Assembly: GCA_029881175.1 (NCBI GenBank)
Contig: JAOUNC010000144.1
Span: forward strand, 1-7,143
DNA length: 7,143 nucleotides
Reading direction: 5' to 3'
Origin: Nitrospirota bacterium
GTDB lineage: Bacteria; Nitrospirota; Nitrospiria; Nitrospirales; UBA8639
This document shows, piece by piece, positions 1 to 6,818 of the stretch. Under the pieces are notes generated by a model that searched no databases, was not told the DNA's origin, and saw nothing but the letters and a program-made list of their open reading frames with translations. Numbering within the stretch: position 1 is the first letter of the stretch; every line of letters begins with the position of its first letter. Made by a program: the position numbers and the translations under genes.

Positions 1-370
1 CCAGCAAATACCCACTAAAGCGCATCCGTTCTGCGACTGCTCCAGAGATGATCGTGGTGGCGGTTCCGCAAAAAGTGAGTTGAAATAGGAAGAACGTCCA
101 CGTCTGTGTGTTTGACCCACCGTCGAACAGAAATTGCGAGGTGCCGACCAAGCCGGATGCGGAGGCGCCATACATCAGGCCGTATCCAAAAGTCCAAAAA
201 ATGATCGAGGCAATGCAAAAATCCACGACATTTTTAATAGCGACATTGATGCTGTTCTTCGCACGGACTAGGCCAGTTTCCAGGCAGGTGAACCCCGCCT
301 GCATGAGCAAGACTAAGATCGTGCAGGTCAGCATCCAGGTTAACGGTTGCACTGATGAACTAGTCGGCAT
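1..370 (-). CDS. amt: Ammonium transporter (Amt family), N-terminal part; gene runs off the left edge
   Basis: Partial gene: 123 codons are visible (370 down to 2) and the 3' part is outside the window. Amt proteins are trimeric inner-membrane channels for ammonium/ammonia uptake. The first membrane segment (about residues 10-30) runs into the family signature LETGLVRAKNSINVAIKN (residues 30-47). A second segment follows (about 49-68), then a third beginning near residue 91. FQLTF (96-100) matches the two-phenylalanine outer gate of E. coli AmtB (F103 and F107), and SGAVAERMRF (109-118) is also typical. There is no cleavable signal peptide before the first helix, unlike E. coli AmtB. The ATG at 370 is supported by AAGGA six bases upstream. 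No PII (glnK) gene is adjacent on the visible side; downstream cannot be seen. Whether the C-terminus carries a fused signalling domain cannot be judged. Confidence 0.93.
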   Translation of the reverse strand, partial: MPTSSSVQPLTWMLTCTILVLLMQAGFTCLETGLVRAKNSINVAIKNVVDFCIASIIFWTFGYGLMYGASASGLVGTSQFLFDGGSNTQTWTFFLFQLTFCGTATTIISGAVAERMRFSGYLL

Positions 371-376
371 GGGCTA

Positions 377-381
377 TCCTT
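377..381 (-). promoter_or_regulatory. Ribosome binding site of the ammonium transporter gene
   Basis: The minus strand reads AAGGA at 381-377, followed by six bases and the ATG at 370-368. It fixes the start of the transporter gene at the codon just before its first membrane helix. Confidence 0.75.
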
Positions 382-428
382 AGAAAATGATCTCCGGCAA
401 GGGCTGGCGACTCGCGCTAGGAAATGGG

Positions 429-444
429 AGAAGGAATGGTGCCA
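429..444 (-). promoter_or_regulatory. Possible sigma-54-like promoter upstream of amt
   Basis: The minus strand reads TGGCAC (444-439), five bases, then CTTCT (433-429). The sigma-54 consensus is TGGCAC-N5-TTGCW. The -24 box is perfect. The -12 box keeps the critical C but has T in place of G. A start site near 418 would give a leader of about 47 bases. Nitrogen control of amt genes by sigma-54 is common, which makes the match relevant, but a mismatch in the GC pair is serious. The same bases form a 6-bp dyad (434-439 with 442-447), so the site could instead be an operator. No good sigma-70 promoter was seen nearby. Confidence 0.25.
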
Positions 445-668
445 TTCTGCTTAGTTCAGGGATGATGTTTCATCTCACTTGCTTCTTATCGTTCGAGGTC
501 ACACATGTTGCTGAGAGATTTCTCCAGTGAAGATGCGTGAGATCTCCCAGGAACAAGCTTTGCATTGACACACTTCTAGATCCTAAAGCTTGGTTTCTGT
601 TGCTTGAGAAAGCAAACCCTTCGACATCTTTTCGGTTTGTGAGTGTTGGGTCTTAATGCTGAGAGGAC

Positions 669-724
669 GTGAGGGGGAAGGCGTAGAAAGTGAGGAGTAA
701 GGAGTAAAGAGTGAGGAGTACGGA
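669..724. repeat. Tandem 7-bp repeat array (GTRAGGA type), about eight units
   Basis: In one register from 690 the plus strand reads GTGAGGA, GTAAGGA, GTAAAGA, GTGAGGA, GTACGGA. Three more degenerate units (GTGAGGG, GGAAGGC, GTAGAAA) extend the same register back to 669. The array lies 49 bases beyond the kinase stop codon. Only one arm is present; no matching inverted arm was found close by, unlike the copies at 935-1021 and 5920-5997. Degenerate short tandem heptamers are known as dispersed elements in some bacteria, for example the STRR repeats of filamentous cyanobacteria. The family of this one is not identified. Confidence 0.85.
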
Positions 725-772
725 ACGAAGGCCTCGTGGGAATTTTTATGTGGGGCTTCTCATTTTTCCTTC

Positions 773-3061
773 TTATTTCGTACAGGGGACGGTGAGCCAT
801 TTGGCGAAGATCTCGACAATGCTATCCGGTCGAACGGGTTTGGCCAAATAATCATCCATACCAGCTTGCAAGCATTTTTCACGATCTGCGGGCATCGCAT
901 TGGCGGTCATAGCAATGATGGGCACATGGGAACAGTGAGGAGTGAGTCGTGAGGAGTCAGGCGAGTCAGAAAGGGCTATTTTTTGTTCCTGACTGCTTAC
1001 TTCTAACCCCTGACTTTTTACGCTTTCCGCTTCACGAATCTTTTTCGTGGCGGTATAGCCATCCATGACGGGCATCTGGCAATCCATAAAAACTAAGTCG
1101 TAGGGAATGGTTGCACAGGCCTCGACGGCTTCTTGCCCGTTCGCCACGGCGTCGACCTTATAGCCGAGACGTTCGATCATCAACATCGCTAATTGTTGAT
1201 TCACATGATGGTCATCCACGACCAAAATTCGAGGGCTTCCAGTTTTTGTGGTTTCCAAGGCGGAAAAACGTGTGACGACTGGTGTCTCAGGGTAATGAAG
1301 ACGTCCAGGCTCAAGGCCCATGACCGTTTCCAACGTGTGTTTAAGAACGTTCTGGCGAATCGGTTTCGTCAGATAGCCTGAAAAGCCTGCGGTTTTGGCT
1401 TCTTGGACATCTCCTCGTTTGCCAAGGGACGATAAAAGAATCAAGCGAATATCTGCTAGCTGGGGATTGCCTTTGATCTTTCGAGCAAAGGTCAGCCCAT
1501 TCATCCCTGGCATTTCCATATCCACAATCGCGATCTGAAAAGCTTTCCCTTCTTCTTGTGCTCGTTGAATGCGATAGAATGCGTCCAGGGGGGTCGCTGT
1601 GGTGGTCACCTCCATGCCCCACCCTTTGGCGTATTCTTCCAACAGCTGACGATTGATCGTATGATCATCGATACAACAGATGCGTCGTCCCTTTAACTCG
1701 GTATTCGGGAGAATCGAGGTCGGACGAGACTGTTTGATAAAGTGGGCCGTAAACCAAAAGGTACTGCCCTGTCCCACTTGACTGTCAAGGCCAATCGTTC
1801 CGCCCATGCCTTCGACCAATTTTTTGCAAATGGCTAAGCCTAAACCGGTGCCCCCAAATTCTCGCGTGGTGGAGCTGTCGGCTTGTTGGAAGGGTTGAAA
1901 AAGCCGCTGTTGGGTGAGTGGGTCGATGCCGATCCCGGTATCTTTCACGTCCACGCGAATGGTGACGTCTTCTGCCGTTTCCTGAACCCGCGAAATGCTC
2001 ACGGTCACGGTTCCGTTCTTCGTAAATTTAATGCCATTGCTGAGTAAGTTCAGCAAGACTTGACGAAAGCGTCCCGGATCGCCTCGTAGGGCTGTGGGAA
2101 CCTGCGCATCCACGCACCCGATCAGCTCCAGATTGCCCCTTCCCGCTTTTTCAGCTAAAAGATCCAGGGTTTCTTCCATCGCGACGCGCAGATCAAAATC
2201 AATGGTTTCAAAGTCCAGCTTCCCCGCTTCGATTTTTGAAAAATCTAGAATGTCATTGATGATGGTCAACAATGCTTCGCCTGAACTGCGGACGGTTTCG
2301 GCAAATTGGTGTTGTTGAGGAGTGAGTTCGGTGTCTAATAACAGCCCGGTCATGCCGATAATGCCGTTCATCGGCGTCCGGATCTCATGACTCATGGTGG
2401 CCATAAATTCACTTTTCGCTCTGGCCGCAGATTCCGCTGCGTCCTTGGCTTGCCGTAACGTCTGTTCGGTGAGTGTTCTCTGTGTAATATCTCTGATTAT
2501 TCCGTAAAAAAAGTATGTGTCTTCCTGAACGATTGGAATGATGGAAATTTCAACGGGGAATTCCCACCCCTCCCGATGTCGTGCGGTTAATTCGATCCGT
2601 TCATTGATCGCCATCCCAGATCGAGTTTGGGCAAATCGTTTGAGTCCTTGACGGTGGGCTTCTTGAGATGAAGGAGGAATAATGAGATCGGCAAGCTCTT
2701 GGCCAAGGACTTGTTCGTATGCCCACCCAAAGATCTTTGTGGCTTGCGGGTTCCAGCTCAGAATTTTCCCCTCCGCATTGATGCTGATGATGGCATCCAA
2801 GGCATGATCAATCAGGTTTTGCGTCTCCTGCTCCATGTCCTTAAGGCGTAGTTCGCTGGTTTGTCTGAGATTATCATAGAGTTGTTGCATCTCTTTTGAT
2901 GAGAGCGCGAGGGACCGTTCCAGTAATTCTCGTCCCTGATCGGCCTCGGTATAGGCATTGCTGATGCGCTCCAGCAGTTGATTCCACTTTTCGGGGGTAG
3001 GTGGAACCGTGAGGTCGGCTGATCCTACGCGTTTAATTTGCCGTTTGAGTAGAGGATGCAT
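773..3061 (-). CDS. PAS hybrid sensor histidine kinase with two receiver domains, NahK-like partner of the FIST protein
   Basis: The 762-residue protein has no membrane segment and is expected in the cytoplasm. A charged N-terminal helical region (1-75, likely coiled coil) precedes a PAS domain (about 78-195). A HisKA domain with SHEIRTP follows (phosphoacceptor H225). The HATPase has an N box at 338-346, G1 box DTGIGI (374-379) and G2 box GGTGLGLAI (403-411). Receiver 1 has acidic D465/D466, phosphoacceptor D514, S544 and K566. Receiver 2 has D616/D617, phosphoacceptor D660, T719 and K741. Both receivers look competent. There is no HPt domain, so a separate HPt protein is probably needed for a phosphorelay. 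The start is set by the FIST stop six bases upstream; no strong Shine-Dalgarno is visible, so translational coupling is likely. Receiver 2 carries a 29-residue insertion (681-709) encoded by a heptad repeat element. The FIST-kinase pairing resembles NosP/NahK and VpsV/VpsS. Confidence 0.95.
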   Translation of the reverse strand: MHPLLKRQIKRVGSADLTVPPTPEKWNQLLERISNAYTEADQGRELLERSLALSSKEMQQLYDNLRQTSELRLKDMEQETQNLIDHALDAIISINAEGKILSWNPQATKIFGWAYEQVLGQELADLIIPPSSQEAHRQGLKRFAQTRSGMAINERIELTARHREGWEFPVEISIIPIVQEDTYFFYGIIRDITQRTLTEQTLRQAKDAAESAARAKSEFMATMSHEIRTPMNGIIGMTGLLLDTELTPQQHQFAETVRSSGEALLTIINDILDFSKIEAGKLDFETIDFDLRVAMEETLDLLAEKAGRGNLELIGCVDAQVPTALRGDPGRFRQVLLNLLSNGIKFTKNGTVTVSISRVQETAEDVTIRVDVKDTGIGIDPLTQQRLFQPFQQADSSTTREFGGTGLGLAICKKLVEGMGGTIGLDSQVGQGSTFWFTAHFIKQSRPTSILPNTELKGRRICCIDDHTINRQLLEEYAKGWGMEVTTTATPLDAFYRIQRAQEEGKAFQIAIVDMEMPGMNGLTFARKIKGNPQLADIRLILLSSLGKRGDVQEAKTAGFSGYLTKPIRQNVLKHTLETVMGLEPGRLHYPETPVVTRFSALETTKTGSPRILVVDDHHVNQQLAMLMIERLGYKVDAVANGQEAVEACATIPYDLVFMDCQMPVMDGYTATKKIREAESVKSQGLEVSSQEQKIALSDSPDSSRLTPHCSHVPIIAMTANAMPADREKCLQAGMDDYLAKPVRPDSIVEIFAKWLTVPCTK
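935..1021. repeat. Heptad-repeat inverted element inside the kinase gene, read in frame
   Basis: The left arm (935-969, plus strand) reads GTGAGGA, GTGAGTC, GTGAGGA, GTCAGGC, GAGTCAG. The right arm (987-1021) holds five heptads in the opposite orientation: read on the minus strand they are GTAAAAA, GTCAGGG, GTTAGAA, GTAAGCA, GTCAGGA. A 17-base centre separates them. The whole is 87 bp, an exact multiple of three, and coincides with kinase codons 681-709. The arms are degenerate, so the hairpin would be imperfect. Conserved receiver sequence flanks it on both sides (IREAE before, [12 protein letters not shown] after), which marks it as an insertion. Confidence 0.85.
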
Positions 3062-3067
3062 AGAGTC

Positions 3068-4201
3068 TTAGCTTTCGGAAATCGTCGTCAATGTCATGGT
3101 TTGGTTATGAAGTTCACAAGGTCCATGGGCATAGGGAGAGAGTTCGCCATAGGAATAAAAACCGATTTGCTGGGTTCCTGAAGGGAACGCCTCTAGTGTG
3201 GCCTCAATTTCTTCTTCGGCGCGTTCGCCCAACACCAACCGACGTCCGACGCAGGTAATGGCGATAACGAGCGTATTCTCTGGGTTATGTGTTTGGGTAA
3301 GAAGTGCGGCTTCTGAGGCGCCGGTAATCAATCGGTCAAAATTGCCACGCATCAGTTGGACGAGGGAATCTTGAGGGATGTTCCCTGCAAATGTCATCGA
3401 TTGCCTGGTTTCATCCACGGCTAGAATCGTTCGCACGAGATAGTCCTCACCAGGCCCGTCTTGTTTTAAGGCTAAGGGGAAAAGCAGGGCTGTGGCGGGA
3501 AGTCCACTGGCACGTTCCCCAAGGTATTCTTTGTAGAGTTCGAGTGCCGGTTTCCCATCCAGCTCATAGAGCACGTTTCCATCTGATCGGGTGACACGAC
3601 GTTCGGGTCCTAAATAATCCCAGCCTCCCTTTGACCCATGTCCTAGCCGAATGTGATCGCCATAAAATCCGACTGCAGTGACCACTCCTCCAATTGGAGT
3701 ATTGTTCTGGATGACCCAGGTTTGCTTGAAGCGATCTCCGTCTCCAGCAAGCCCTCCGGTAATTACCACCGATTTCGGGAGCACAGCATTCATGCCATGA
3801 ATGAGTTCGCTCCCATTGATCTGGAGTCCATCAGAAAGTACCAGGACTCCTCGAAGGTCGGGACGCAAAAGGTCCTTGGCTAATTGTTGGCCAACTTGAA
3901 AGGATTGCGACGGATCGGGAATCGCCACGGTGGATGTGTGGACAGTGGTCCACTCAAACTGCAGAATTCCGCCAACCAGACAATCGTCTTTAATCTCACT
4001 GCCAAAGACTTCTCCTGAGGTGGAGCAGCCAATCACCGGAATGCCGGAAAATGTGTGACAGACTTTCTGAACACGGTCCGGTGATTTGAGAAAACTCGGA
4101 GATCCAAACAAAATGACGAGAGACTTTTGCGGGTCCTGGAGAAAATCAGGTCTGGTGATCGATGGGCTGGAATTATCGAGGCAGAATGTCTGAACGTTCA
4201 T
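3068..4201 (-). CDS. FIST-domain sensor protein, NosP/VpsV-like
   Basis: A 377-residue soluble protein with both halves of the FIST fold (FIST_N about 25-215, FIST_C about 218-360). Typical FIST motifs are PVIGCSTSGEV (55-65), ITGGLAGDGDRF (147-158), LGHGSKGGWD (186-195), the helix ALELYKEYLG (219-228), VGRRLVLGER (318-327) and GFYSYGELSP (347-356). It ends in the conserved ELHNQTMTL (363-371). FIST proteins bind small ligands; the NosP subgroup binds haem and senses nitric oxide, then inhibits or controls the neighbouring kinase. Conserved H188 and H365 are visible, but which residue, if any, would hold haem cannot be told. The ATG at 4201 has AAGGAG five bases upstream. The kinase gene starts six bases after its stop, so the two form an operon. 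Family assignment is sure; haem or NO sensing is inference from context, and other FIST ligands remain possible. Confidence 0.92.
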   Translation of the reverse strand: MNVQTFCLDNSSPSITRPDFLQDPQKSLVILFGSPSFLKSPDRVQKVCHTFSGIPVIGCSTSGEVFGSEIKDDCLVGGILQFEWTTVHTSTVAIPDPSQSFQVGQQLAKDLLRPDLRGVLVLSDGLQINGSELIHGMNAVLPKSVVITGGLAGDGDRFKQTWVIQNNTPIGGVVTAVGFYGDHIRLGHGSKGGWDYLGPERRVTRSDGNVLYELDGKPALELYKEYLGERASGLPATALLFPLALKQDGPGEDYLVRTILAVDETRQSMTFAGNIPQDSLVQLMRGNFDRLITGASEAALLTQTHNPENTLVIAITCVGRRLVLGERAEEEIEATLEAFPSGTQQIGFYSYGELSPYAHGPCELHNQTMTLTTISES

Positions 4202-4206
4202 AACAT

Positions 4207-4212
4207 CTCCTT
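4207..4212 (-). promoter_or_regulatory. Ribosome binding site of the FIST gene
   Basis: The minus strand reads AAGGAG at 4212-4207, five bases before the ATG at 4201-4199. It is the strongest Shine-Dalgarno site in the window and fits the FIST protein being the first gene of the sensor-kinase operon. Confidence 0.8.
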
Positions 4213-4242
4213 GAGAGACTGGATGGTGTAAATAGTTTTCTC

Positions 4243-4248
4243 GTTATA
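4243..4248 (-). promoter_or_regulatory. Possible -10 element for the FIST-kinase operon
   Basis: The minus strand reads TATAAC (4248-4243), five of six matches to the sigma-70 -10 box. It would place a start near 4236 with a leader of about 35 bases. The hexamer at 17-base spacing upstream (CATCAT) is a poor -35, so an activator or another sigma factor would be needed. This is a weak call. Confidence 0.22.
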
Positions 4249-4347
4249 CAGAGTTTCTTTTATCGATGATGCTCTTCTGGAATAGGCGATTGATCATCAT
4301 TGCAAGTGCCATGTTGCTAGGCGGTAAAATCTCGGGTTCCTTTCACG

Positions 4348-4379
4348 GATAAGGACATGTCTCTGTGACTCCCCTTATC
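4348..4379 (-). other. Inverted repeat in the FIST upstream region
   Basis: GATAAGG (4348-4354) pairs with CCTTATC (4373-4379) across an 18-base loop. The loop contains a further short GTC/GAC pairing. It lies between the mshN-like gene and the FIST gene. It could be RNA structure or a protein-binding dyad; it matches no riboswitch family that I recognise. Confidence 0.35.
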
Positions 4380-4422
4380 GGGACGTATCGATTTTTCGGT
4401 TTATTGAAAGAAAATCTGAAAT

Positions 4423-4483
4423 GGTTTCGCCTTGAGTGGAGAAAGTGGATCTAGCACTCATCCATATTCAGGATCGGCGAACC
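4423..4483 (-). terminator. Nested hairpins after the mshN-like gene, possible terminator
   Basis: GGTTTCGCC (4423-4431) pairs with GGCGAACC (4476-4483) with a one-base bulge. Inside this, TGAGTG (4433-4438) pairs perfectly with CACTCA (4455-4460). On the minus strand the structure begins 12 bases after the stop at 4495 and is followed by a moderately T-rich stretch. The stem is longer and the T run poorer than in a classic Rho-independent terminator, so this may instead be a structured 3' end. It would separate the pilus transcript from the FIST operon. Confidence 0.38.
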
Positions 4484-4494
4484 ACCCAGTTGGA

Positions 4495-5907
4495 TTAGGG
4501 CTCTGGTAGAGAAGAAGGCAAGGGGGGCAAAGGTTTTGCTACATGAATCTGTTGGGTTAACCTGGCAAAGAGTTTTTTTCGAGTGGAAAAAAAGGCTGGG
4601 TTGCCTTCTGCCAGCTTCATGAATTTTCCATAATATTGATTGGCCAGTCGATCATTTCCCAGTTGTTCATAGGCGTATCCCATATTCAGATGAATGTGCG
4701 GAAGATCGGCTTCAAGGGATTCTGCTTGCCGCAATTCATGGATAGCCAGTTGGTAGTCTCCGCGTTGTTGAGCCACAAGGGCACGTTGAATCCAGAGTTG
4801 TGGAATTTTGTCATTTCTGGCTAACCCGCTTAAAAGAAATTGGTCGGCCTGTTCCATGTCGCCTTTGCCGAGCAGTGCGGTTCCCATCCAAAACCATGGT
4901 TGCCATTTCACTGGCGGGTCACGAAATAGTGGAGCTAGTAACACCACGGCCTCTTCGTAGTTTCCTGTTTGAATTAATTGTTGGGCCTGGTGTAATCGAT
5001 CGGCCTGCGAGGATTGAAGTGGGGCTGCTGTTGGGACCAGGTGATCTACTGCGCCTGATCGTCCTTTCAACATCGAGAGGCTTGCTGGGTGATGGGTAGA
5101 ATCGGTCATTGGCTGGTCGGCCTTGACGAGTTCCTCCGTATGAACAATTTCTTCTTCCAATGTCGCGGCAACGGGTTTGGTTGTTTGTGGTTCCTCGGCT
5201 TTTTCGACATCAATACTAACGATGTGTTGATGTCCAACTTCTGGAATTCGTTCGGGCAGCGATTTCTTAAGAGCGGGAGGTTCTTCAGAACTCGATTCGC
5301 CGGGTGTGATCTTCCCACGCTCGTTATCGGTACCTGGTTCAGATGCGTAGTTGGCATGCCGGTCCGGTGATTTGCTGATGACCGGTGGTTCCGTGGAAAC
5401 GGTAGTGACTAGAGATAGAGAGGGCCGTCGTGTAGAAGAAGTGTCTTGAGTCGATGCATGTTGAGTAGGTGAGCTGTCGGTAGTCTCAATTGATGGTTGG
5501 GAGATGTTTTCTTTATTGGCCAGAGGCGTAGGTACCAGTGGTGGCTGGATAATCTCAGGTTCGGTAGCCATGACAGCTTCTGAGGGTTGGTGAGTCGTGA
5601 TCTGAACATCTGAAGGAAAGGGAAGCGTGGATACAGAACGACTGTTGTTCATGAGAGCCTGCGTGTCGGTTGCCAGCCCAAAGTCCAGGTGTCCACCCAT
5701 CCAAAATGCCGCAAAAGCAAGACCGCCTAAGGTAATGGTCATTCCTACCATAACCATTAAAAATCCGAACGGGGAATCCTTGCGATGCCGTCCAGACCCT
5801 TCGACCTTATTAAAGGAGGGCCTGGACGAGGGGGAATCCATCGTTTCGGGGGATGTCCCTTCTGCTTGGGTCTGTAAGCGTTCCAATGTGTCTGCGATGA
5901 TACTCAT
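4495..5907 (-). CDS. mshN: MshN-like membrane-anchored TPR protein of the MSHA-type pilus operon
   Basis: A 470-residue bitopic protein. The short cytoplasmic N-terminus (1-46) opens with MSIIADTLERLQ, like the start of MshN and GspB-type proteins. It is followed by one membrane segment (about 47-71, between FGFLMVM and FWMGG). A long low-complexity linker rich in P, S, T and E (72-300) should cross part of the periplasm. Four TPR-like helical pairs follow (about 302-335, 336-369, 370-403, 404-437) and a proline-rich tail. TPR proteins in these loci are thought to scaffold pilus or secretin assembly. Gene order after mshL and mshM supports the name, but linker and TPR sequences are too poorly conserved for certainty. 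No Shine-Dalgarno is seen before the ATG at 5907: the sequence there is A-rich and the heptad repeat ends 12 bases upstream. The start is kept because of the N-terminal motif. Confidence 0.85.
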   Translation of the reverse strand: MSIIADTLERLQTQAEGTSPETMDSPSSRPSFNKVEGSGRHRKDSPFGFLMVMVGMTITLGGLAFAAFWMGGHLDFGLATDTQALMNNSRSVSTLPFPSDVQITTHQPSEAVMATEPEIIQPPLVPTPLANKENISQPSIETTDSSPTQHASTQDTSSTRRPSLSLVTTVSTEPPVISKSPDRHANYASEPGTDNERGKITPGESSSEEPPALKKSLPERIPEVGHQHIVSIDVEKAEEPQTTKPVAATLEEEIVHTEELVKADQPMTDSTHHPASLSMLKGRSGAVDHLVPTAAPLQSSQADRLHQAQQLIQTGNYEEAVVLLAPLFRDPPVKWQPWFWMGTALLGKGDMEQADQFLLSGLARNDKIPQLWIQRALVAQQRGDYQLAIHELRQAESLEADLPHIHLNMGYAYEQLGNDRLANQYYGKFMKLAEGNPAFFSTRKKLFARLTQQIHVAKPLPPLPSSLPEP

Positions 5908-5919
5908 GTTTTTAGAACA

Positions 5920-5997
5920 GTCAGTAGTAAGGGGTGAATAGTGAGGAGTAACGAAACATTTTTCCAGTTATTTTTCACCTTACTCCTCACTCCTTAC
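5920..5997. repeat. Inverted heptad-repeat element between mshM and mshN, long hairpin
   Basis: The left arm (5920-5954, plus strand) has five units: GTCAGTA, GTAAGGG, GTGAATA, GTGAGGA, GTAACGA. The right arm (5970-5997), read on the minus strand, has GTAAGGA, GTGAGGA, GTAAGGT and a degenerate fourth unit. GTGAGGAGTAA (5941-5951) and TTACTCCTCAC (5980-5990) are a perfect 11-bp inverted repeat around a 28-base loop. The outermost right-arm heptad contains the TAA stop of the mshM gene (5996-5994). In mRNA the hairpin would lie between the two cistrons, where it could affect mRNA stability, attenuation or translation of mshN. Confidence 0.88.
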
Positions 5998-6818
5998 TTT
6001 AAAAATTCCTGAGCGGCTTTCCAGACTAAAAAGTGACCGATGACGGGGTTCTTTTTTGCAAAGGCTCCCAGCAAGGCGCGATCACAGATTTGATTGATCC
6101 GTCTGGGTACTCCACCCGATAGAACAAAAATGAGCCAAGGGACTCCGGCCTGGAATCGAAGGCAATCGGCCTTTTGCACTTTTTGAACGCGGTGCCGAAT
6201 ATAGTCGCGGGTTTCCCGGTAGCCAAACGGTTGCAGGCGATAGCGCACGCTAATGCGTTGCCGCAATGGGCGAAAGGCTCGCGCGGCTAACTTCTGCTCC
6301 AATTCCGGTTGTCCGACCAACAAGAGGCACATGAGTTTGTCTTTTTCTGTATCAAGGTTTGACAAAAGCCGGAGGCCTTCTAACACTTTGCCGCTTAAGC
6401 GGTGCGCTTCATCCACCAGAACCACTACTCGTTCGCCCTCTGCCGCTAAACCGAGCAATAATTTGGGAAGCTCACGCTGCAAAGACCCTAGTGACCGATC
6501 TTCAGGTGTGGTTCCCGTGAGGTCTTCATAGATCGATGTGAGTAAGTCACCGTAAGACTGATCCGGATTTAATAAATAGGCGAAGCGGACCCCGTCAGGT
6601 GGGTGCCGAAGAAGATGTCGGCACAGGAGAGTCTTTCCGAGACCCACTTCCCCTGTCAGCATCGTGAACCCACCACTGGCAATGCCAAATTGAAGGTGAT
6701 TCAGGGCTTCCATATGATGACTGCCGGGAAAAAAGAAATCGGTATCGGGTGTCAGCCGAAAGGGAGGTTCGGTGAGCCCTAAGTCTTGATAACAGAGACT
6801 CAGATCAAGCGTTGTCAT
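5994..6818 (-). CDS. mshM: MshM/ExeA-type AAA ATPase of the MSHA-like pilus operon
   Basis: A 274-residue P-loop ATPase of the AAA_22/ExeA class. The N-terminal motif is typical (GLTEPPFRLTPDTDFFFPG, residues 14-32). Walker A is GEVGLGKT (56-63, with K62 and T63). Walker B is VVVLVDEAH (131-139, with D136 and E137). A sensor-1-like LLLVGQPEL (165-173), an arginine-rich LRQRIS (185-190) and GGVPRRIN (235-242) follow. ExeA with ExeB helps place the secretin ExeD in type II secretion, and MshM lies next to mshL in MSHA loci, so a role in secretin or pilus assembly at the inner membrane is likely. There is no peptidoglycan-binding C-terminal domain as in ExeA; the length fits MshM. The ATG overlaps the mshL stop (ATGA), and there is no Shine-Dalgarno, so translation is probably coupled. 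Its stop codon lies in the heptad element, so the last residues may not be ancestral. Confidence 0.93.
   Translation of the reverse strand: MTTLDLSLCYQDLGLTEPPFRLTPDTDFFFPGSHHMEALNHLQFGIASGGFTMLTGEVGLGKTLLCRHLLRHPPDGVRFAYLLNPDQSYGDLLTSIYEDLTGTTPEDRSLGSLQRELPKLLLGLAAEGERVVVLVDEAHRLSGKVLEGLRLLSNLDTEKDKLMCLLLVGQPELEQKLAARAFRPLRQRISVRYRLQPFGYRETRDYIRHRVQKVQKADCLRFQAGVPWLIFVLSGGVPRRINQICDRALLGAFAKKNPVIGHFLVWKAAQEFLK

Larger units (their letters stand above)
371..772. other. 402-base spacer between the kinase gene and amt
   Basis: No convincing gene was found in this stretch on either strand. It contains the heptad array (669-724), a short hairpin with arms 600-605 and 610-615 and a four-base loop, a self-complementary GAGATCTC at 539-546, and the possible amt promoter and ribosome binding site. 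The 600-615 hairpin has a bulged extension but no run of T on either strand, so it is a weak terminator candidate for the kinase transcript. The spacer length suggests that amt has its own promoter and is not part of the FIST-kinase operon. Confidence 0.6.

Noticed and set aside
108..383. Plus-strand open frame of 91 codons over the transporter gene
   Set aside because: It is antisense to clearly conserved Amt sequence and resembles no family that I recognise.
564..569. TTGACA on the plus strand as a -35 box
   Set aside because: No -10 box lies at 16-18 bases and there is no plus-strand gene downstream.
600..615. Hairpin TTGCTT/AAGCAA as terminator of the kinase gene
   Set aside because: The stem is only six AT-rich pairs and no T run follows on either strand. 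It is noted in the spacer entry only.
669..1021. Repeat arrays as a possible CRISPR
   Set aside because: The units are 7 bp, contiguous and degenerate, without unique spacers or cas genes.
1341..1622. Minus-strand 93-codon frame within the kinase gene
   Set aside because: It overlaps receiver 1 of the kinase in another frame, is rich in R, S and D, and has no domain character.
4300..4320. TGGCACTTGCA on the minus strand, resembling the two boxes of a sigma-54 promoter
   Set aside because: The two boxes are directly adjacent with no five-base spacer, so the GG and GC pairs are not ten bases apart as required.
5921..5959. A 12-codon minus-strand leader reading frame within the hairpin before mshN
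   Set aside because: It is made mostly of heptad repeat sequence, has only a weak GGAA upstream, and shows no regulatory codon run. Chance is the simpler explanation.
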